Shown piece after piece: positions 61,622 to 64,000 of a stretch of DNA of 64,000 bases. Both the position numbers and the translations under genes were made by a program. The notes beneath the pieces were generated by a model. It was not told where the DNA came from. It made no database searches and saw only the letters and a program-made list of their open reading frames with translations. Numbering within the stretch: the stretch's first letter is position 1; each line of letters starts with the position of its first letter. Source of the DNA: Enterobacter bugandensis. GTDB taxonomy: Bacteria > Pseudomonadota > Gammaproteobacteria > Enterobacterales > Enterobacteriaceae. The DNA is taken from the NCBI RefSeq assembly GCF_900324475.1, contig NZ_LT992502.1:3782001-3846000 (forward strand), written 5' to 3'.

Positions 61622-62383
61622 TTATCGCGCCAGCCAGCCGCCATCAACCGCGACGGTATAACCATTGATATAGTCTGATGCCGGGGAAGCCAGGAACACT
61701 ACCGGCCCCATCAGATCGCTCGGCAGCCCCCAGCGGCCCGCCGGAATACGCTCCAGGATCGCCGCACTGCGTTCTTCGTCCGCGCGAAGCTGCTGGGTGT
61801 TGTTGGTGGCCATGTAGCCCGGCGCAATCGCGTTGACGTTGATGTTGTGCTGCGCCCATTCGTTCGCCAGCAGGCGGGTCACGCCCATCACCGCGCTTTT
61901 CGATGCGGTGTAAGACGGCACGCGGATGCCGCCCTGGAAGGAGAGCATCGACGCGATGTTAATGATCTTGCCGCCCTTGCCCTGCGCGATGAAGTGCTTC
62001 GCCGCCGCCTGGGACATAAAGAACACGCTCTTGATGTTCAGGTTCATGACATCGTCCCAGTCGGTCTCGCTGAAGTTAATCGCGTCTTCACGGCGGATCA
62101 GCCCCGCGTTGTTGACCAGAATGTCGATATGGCCAAATTCCGCCACCGCGCGATCCAGCAGCTCCGGAATAGCGTCGATTTTACGCAGGTCGGCGGTCAG
62201 GCTGAGAAAACGGCGGCCCAGCGCGGTTACGCGTTCGATGGTTTCCGTGGGCTCAACGATGTTAATCCCGACGATATCACAGCCCGCTTCCGCCAGGCCT
62301 AACGCCATCCCCTGGCCCAGTCCGGTGTCACACCCGGAAACCACGGCCACTTTACCCTGCAGAGAAAATGCATCCAGAATCAT
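61622..62383 (-). CDS. kduD: 2-dehydro-3-deoxy-D-gluconate 5-dehydrogenase
   Basis: NAD-dependent short-chain dehydrogenase that reduces 2,5-diketo-3-deoxygluconate to KDG in uronate degradation. 253 residues, equal to E. coli. Cofactor loop SGCDTGLGQGMALG, NNAGLI, and the catalytic Ser and YxxxK in SMLSFQGGIRVPSYTASKSAV. It follows kduI by 63 bases and shares its KdgR-controlled promoter. Confidence 0.96.
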   Translation of the reverse strand: MILDAFSLQGKVAVVSGCDTGLGQGMALGLAEAGCDIVGINIVEPTETIERVTALGRRFLSLTADLRKIDAIPELLDRAVAEFGHIDILVNNAGLIRREDAINFSETDWDDVMNLNIKSVFFMSQAAAKHFIAQGKGGKIINIASMLSFQGGIRVPSYTASKSAVMGVTRLLANEWAQHNINVNAIAPGYMATNNTQQLRADEERSAAILERIPAGRWGLPSDLMGPVVFLASPASDYINGYTVAVDGGWLAR

Positions 62384-62446
62384 GTTTGTTCCTTACTCTT
62401 TCAGCGCCTGTCATCAACAGGCAGATGTATGCTTAACTGCCCGCGA

Positions 62447-63283
62447 CTAGCGCAGATCCTTAACCGCGACGTGGTCCATATCATCGAAGACCTGGTTTTC
62501 TCCAACCATCCCCCAGATGAAGGTATAGGCTTTCGTCCCCACGCCGGAGTGAATAGACCAGCTGGGTGAAATCACCGCCTGCTCGTTATGCATGACGATA
62601 TGGCGAGTTTCCTGAGGCTGTCCCATCATGTGGAACACGCAGGCGTCTTCATCCATGTTGAAGTAGAAGTAGACTTCCATGCGGCGTTCGTGGGTATGGC
62701 ACGGCATGGTGTTCCACAGGTTGCCTGGCGCAAGCTCGGTCAGACCCATGCTGAGCTGGCAGGTTTCCAGCACATCCGGCACGAAGTATTTATTGATGGT
62801 GCGGCGGTTGCTGGTGAGGTTGTCGCCCAGCGTCACGGGCGCAACGTCAGCGGGCGTTACTTTTTTGGTTGGATAAGTGGTGTGCGCCGGGGCGCAGTTG
62901 TAGTAAAACTTCGCGGGTTTACCGCCGTCGATGCTGGCAAAGACCACCTCTTTCGCCCCTTTGCCGACGTACAGCCCGTCGCGATGGCCAATCTCGTAGC
63001 ACTGGCCGTCCACGGTAATCGTGCCCGGCCCGCCAATATTAATCACGCCCAGTTCACGACGCTCCAGGAAGTAGCTTACGCCCAGCTGCTTGCCTACTTC
63101 ACCGCCCACGGAGACAGTTTTCGCCACCGGCATAATGCCGCCCACGATAATGCGGTCGATGTGGCTATAGACCATGGTGTATTTATCGGCTTCGAACACC
63201 TGCTCAACTAAAAATTCGCTGCGCAGTCCCTGAGTATCCAGCGTTTTGGCGTGCGCGCTGTGGATGCTTTGTCTGACGTCCAC
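62447..63283 (-). CDS. kduI: 5-keto-4-deoxyuronate isomerase KduI
   Basis: Isomerises 5-keto-4-deoxyuronate to 2,5-diketo-3-deoxygluconate. 278 residues, equal to E. coli. The start is GTG with CTGGAGG upstream. Zinc-binding cupin residues are in [17 protein letters not shown] (His, His, Glu) and a later His in SWSIHSGVG. First gene of kduI-kduD, preceded by two KdgR-type operators. With KdgF and KduD it gives the path from unsaturated uronate to KDG. Confidence 0.96.
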   Translation of the reverse strand: MDVRQSIHSAHAKTLDTQGLRSEFLVEQVFEADKYTMVYSHIDRIIVGGIMPVAKTVSVGGEVGKQLGVSYFLERRELGVINIGGPGTITVDGQCYEIGHRDGLYVGKGAKEVVFASIDGGKPAKFYYNCAPAHTTYPTKKVTPADVAPVTLGDNLTSNRRTINKYFVPDVLETCQLSMGLTELAPGNLWNTMPCHTHERRMEVYFYFNMDEDACVFHMMGQPQETRHIVMHNEQAVISPSWSIHSGVGTKAYTFIWGMVGENQVFDDMDHVAVKDLR

Positions 63284-63322
63284 GGTAACCTCCAGATGTG
63301 GTCATGCCCGAAGGCAGAAATT

Positions 63323-63343
63323 AAACGAAACGACGTTTCGTTT
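63323..63343. promoter_or_regulatory. KdgR-type operator 1 of kduI
   Basis: Perfect palindrome of 21 bases with half-sites AAACGAAACG and CGTTTCGTTT around a central A, 40 bases upstream of the kduI start. It fits the KdgR consensus (A/T-rich AAAC..GTTT core). Confidence 0.75.
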
Positions 63344-63390
63344 TATGATGAGCACATACTAGCGGCATAAAATAGGGTTTTCAATTGCAA

Positions 63391-63409
63391 TTAAAACAAC
63401 GTTTCATTT
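63391..63409. promoter_or_regulatory. KdgR-type operator 2 of kduI
   Basis: TTAAAACAACGTTTCATTT, an imperfect copy of the same palindrome type, 108 bases upstream of the kduI start and 47 bases beyond operator 1. Paired sites could allow cooperative binding or looping. Confidence 0.6.
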
Positions 63410-63477
63410 TTTATTTTTGTTTATAACAGAAATGACGCGCGGATCACGATTACTTCCCATGAAGAGAAGAACACGAT

Positions 63478-63505
63478 AAAAAAAACCTCCCGAAGGAGGT
63501 TTTTT
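63478..63505 (-). terminator. yqeF terminator
   Basis: Stem AAAACCTCC / GGAGGTTTT with a CGAA loop and T/A-runs on both sides, 13 bases beyond the yqeF stop; possibly bidirectional. Confidence 0.8.
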
Positions 63506-63518
63506 AAGTGGGGAGAAA

Positions 63519-64000
63519 TTAACGTTCGATGGCGAGCGCCACGCCCTGTCCGCCGCCTATACAGAGGGTAGCGATCCCTTTGCGCGCGTTTCGCTTTTTC
63601 ATTTCGTGGACCAGCGAAACCAGGATTCGGCAGCCGGACGCGCCGATGGGATGACCCAGCGCAATTGCACCGCCGTTCACGTTGACCCGCAGCGGATCCC
63701 ACTCCAGCATTTTGCCGACCGAGATCGCCTGCGCGGCAAAGGCTTCGTTCACTTCGATCAGATCGACATCCGAAAGTTGCCACCCTGCGCGCTCCAGGCA
63801 GCGACGGGTAGCGTAGACCGGCGCAATCCCCATTAACGCTGGATCCACGCCCACGCTGGCAAACGCCTTAATGCGGGCCAGCACGGGGAGATCGAGCTCA
63901 AGGGCTTTGCTTTCGCTCATCATCATCACGGCGGCGGCACCGTCGTTAATGGACGAGGCATTGCCCGCGGTGACCGAGCCCTGCGTTTCAAACGCGGGAT
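63519..64000 (-). CDS. yqeF: Acetyl-CoA C-acetyltransferase YqeF (3' part)
   Basis: Thiolase II-type enzyme, C-terminal about 160 residues of a family length near 393; the start is beyond the window. The C-terminal domain has [11 protein letters not shown], the catalytic His in [12 protein letters not shown] and the second catalytic Cys in CIGGGQG. It fits yqeF, which adjoins kduI in E. coli. It could use acetyl- or longer acyl-CoA; a role in acetoacetyl-CoA metabolism is inferred only from the family. Confidence 0.93.
   Translation of the reverse strand, partial: PAFETQGSVTAGNASSINDGAAAVMMMSESKALELDLPVLARIKAFASVGVDPALMGIAPVYATRRCLERAGWQLSDVDLIEVNEAFAAQAISVGKMLEWDPLRVNVNGGAIALGHPIGASGCRILVSLVHEMKKRNARKGIATLCIGGGQGVALAIER

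Overview
The window is a contiguous piece of enterobacterial core chromosome. Gene order and protein content match the barA-to-yqeF stretch of Escherichia coli and its relatives, but the proteins differ steadily from E. coli K-12 and a few loci are added or rearranged. I infer an Enterobacter-type member of the Enterobacteriaceae. I see no plasmid, prophage, insertion sequence or CRISPR array. Coding is dense and nearly every gene is intact; only barA (left edge) and yqeF (right edge) are cut by the window.

Region by region. 1-7.5 kb: the 3' two thirds of the sensor kinase barA, then a leftward D-glucarate operon gudP-gudX-gudD with a glycerate kinase as last gene. 7.5-16.8 kb: yqcA, truC and yqcC, the sRNA csrB with its UvrY box, syd, queF, ppnN, the serine uptake and deamination pair sdaC-sdaB, and xni. 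16.8-23.6 kb: rlmM, ygdD, gcvA, the sRNA gcvB, ygdI, the sulfur-transfer pair csdA-csdE, tcdA and mltA. 23.8-27 kb: three tandem initiator tRNAs, amiC and argA with two ARG boxes. 27-40.7 kb: a long leftward block of four minor pseudopilin genes, recC, an ERIC element, ptrA, recB and recD. 40.8-48.4 kb: thyA, lgt, ptsP, rppH, a 680-bp non-coding gap, mutH, ygdR and tas. 48.4-53.4 kb: lplT, aas, the twin sRNAs omrA and omrB, and galR. 53.4-55.1 kb: an added divergent pair, a GNAT acetyltransferase and a LacI-type regulator. 55-64 kb: lysA/lysR, the racemase ygeA, an added kdgF and fepE, araE, kduI-kduD and the end of a thiolase (yqeF).

Several parts work together. BarA, through UvrY, drives csrB, and a clear UvrY box sits upstream of csrB. 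GcvA drives the divergent gcvB. The uronate genes kdgF, kduI and kduD carry three palindromic KdgR-type operators at two separate promoters, so they probably form a split regulon around fepE and araE. RecBCD subunits are encoded in two blocks separated by an ERIC repeat. The most unusual single observation is that the middle one of the three initiator tRNA genes has T instead of the near-universal G at position 18. I found no convincing wholly new biological system. The best leads are that tRNA variant, the compact GNAT/LacI insertion between galR and lysA, the split KdgR regulon, and the regulator-rich rppH-mutH gap.
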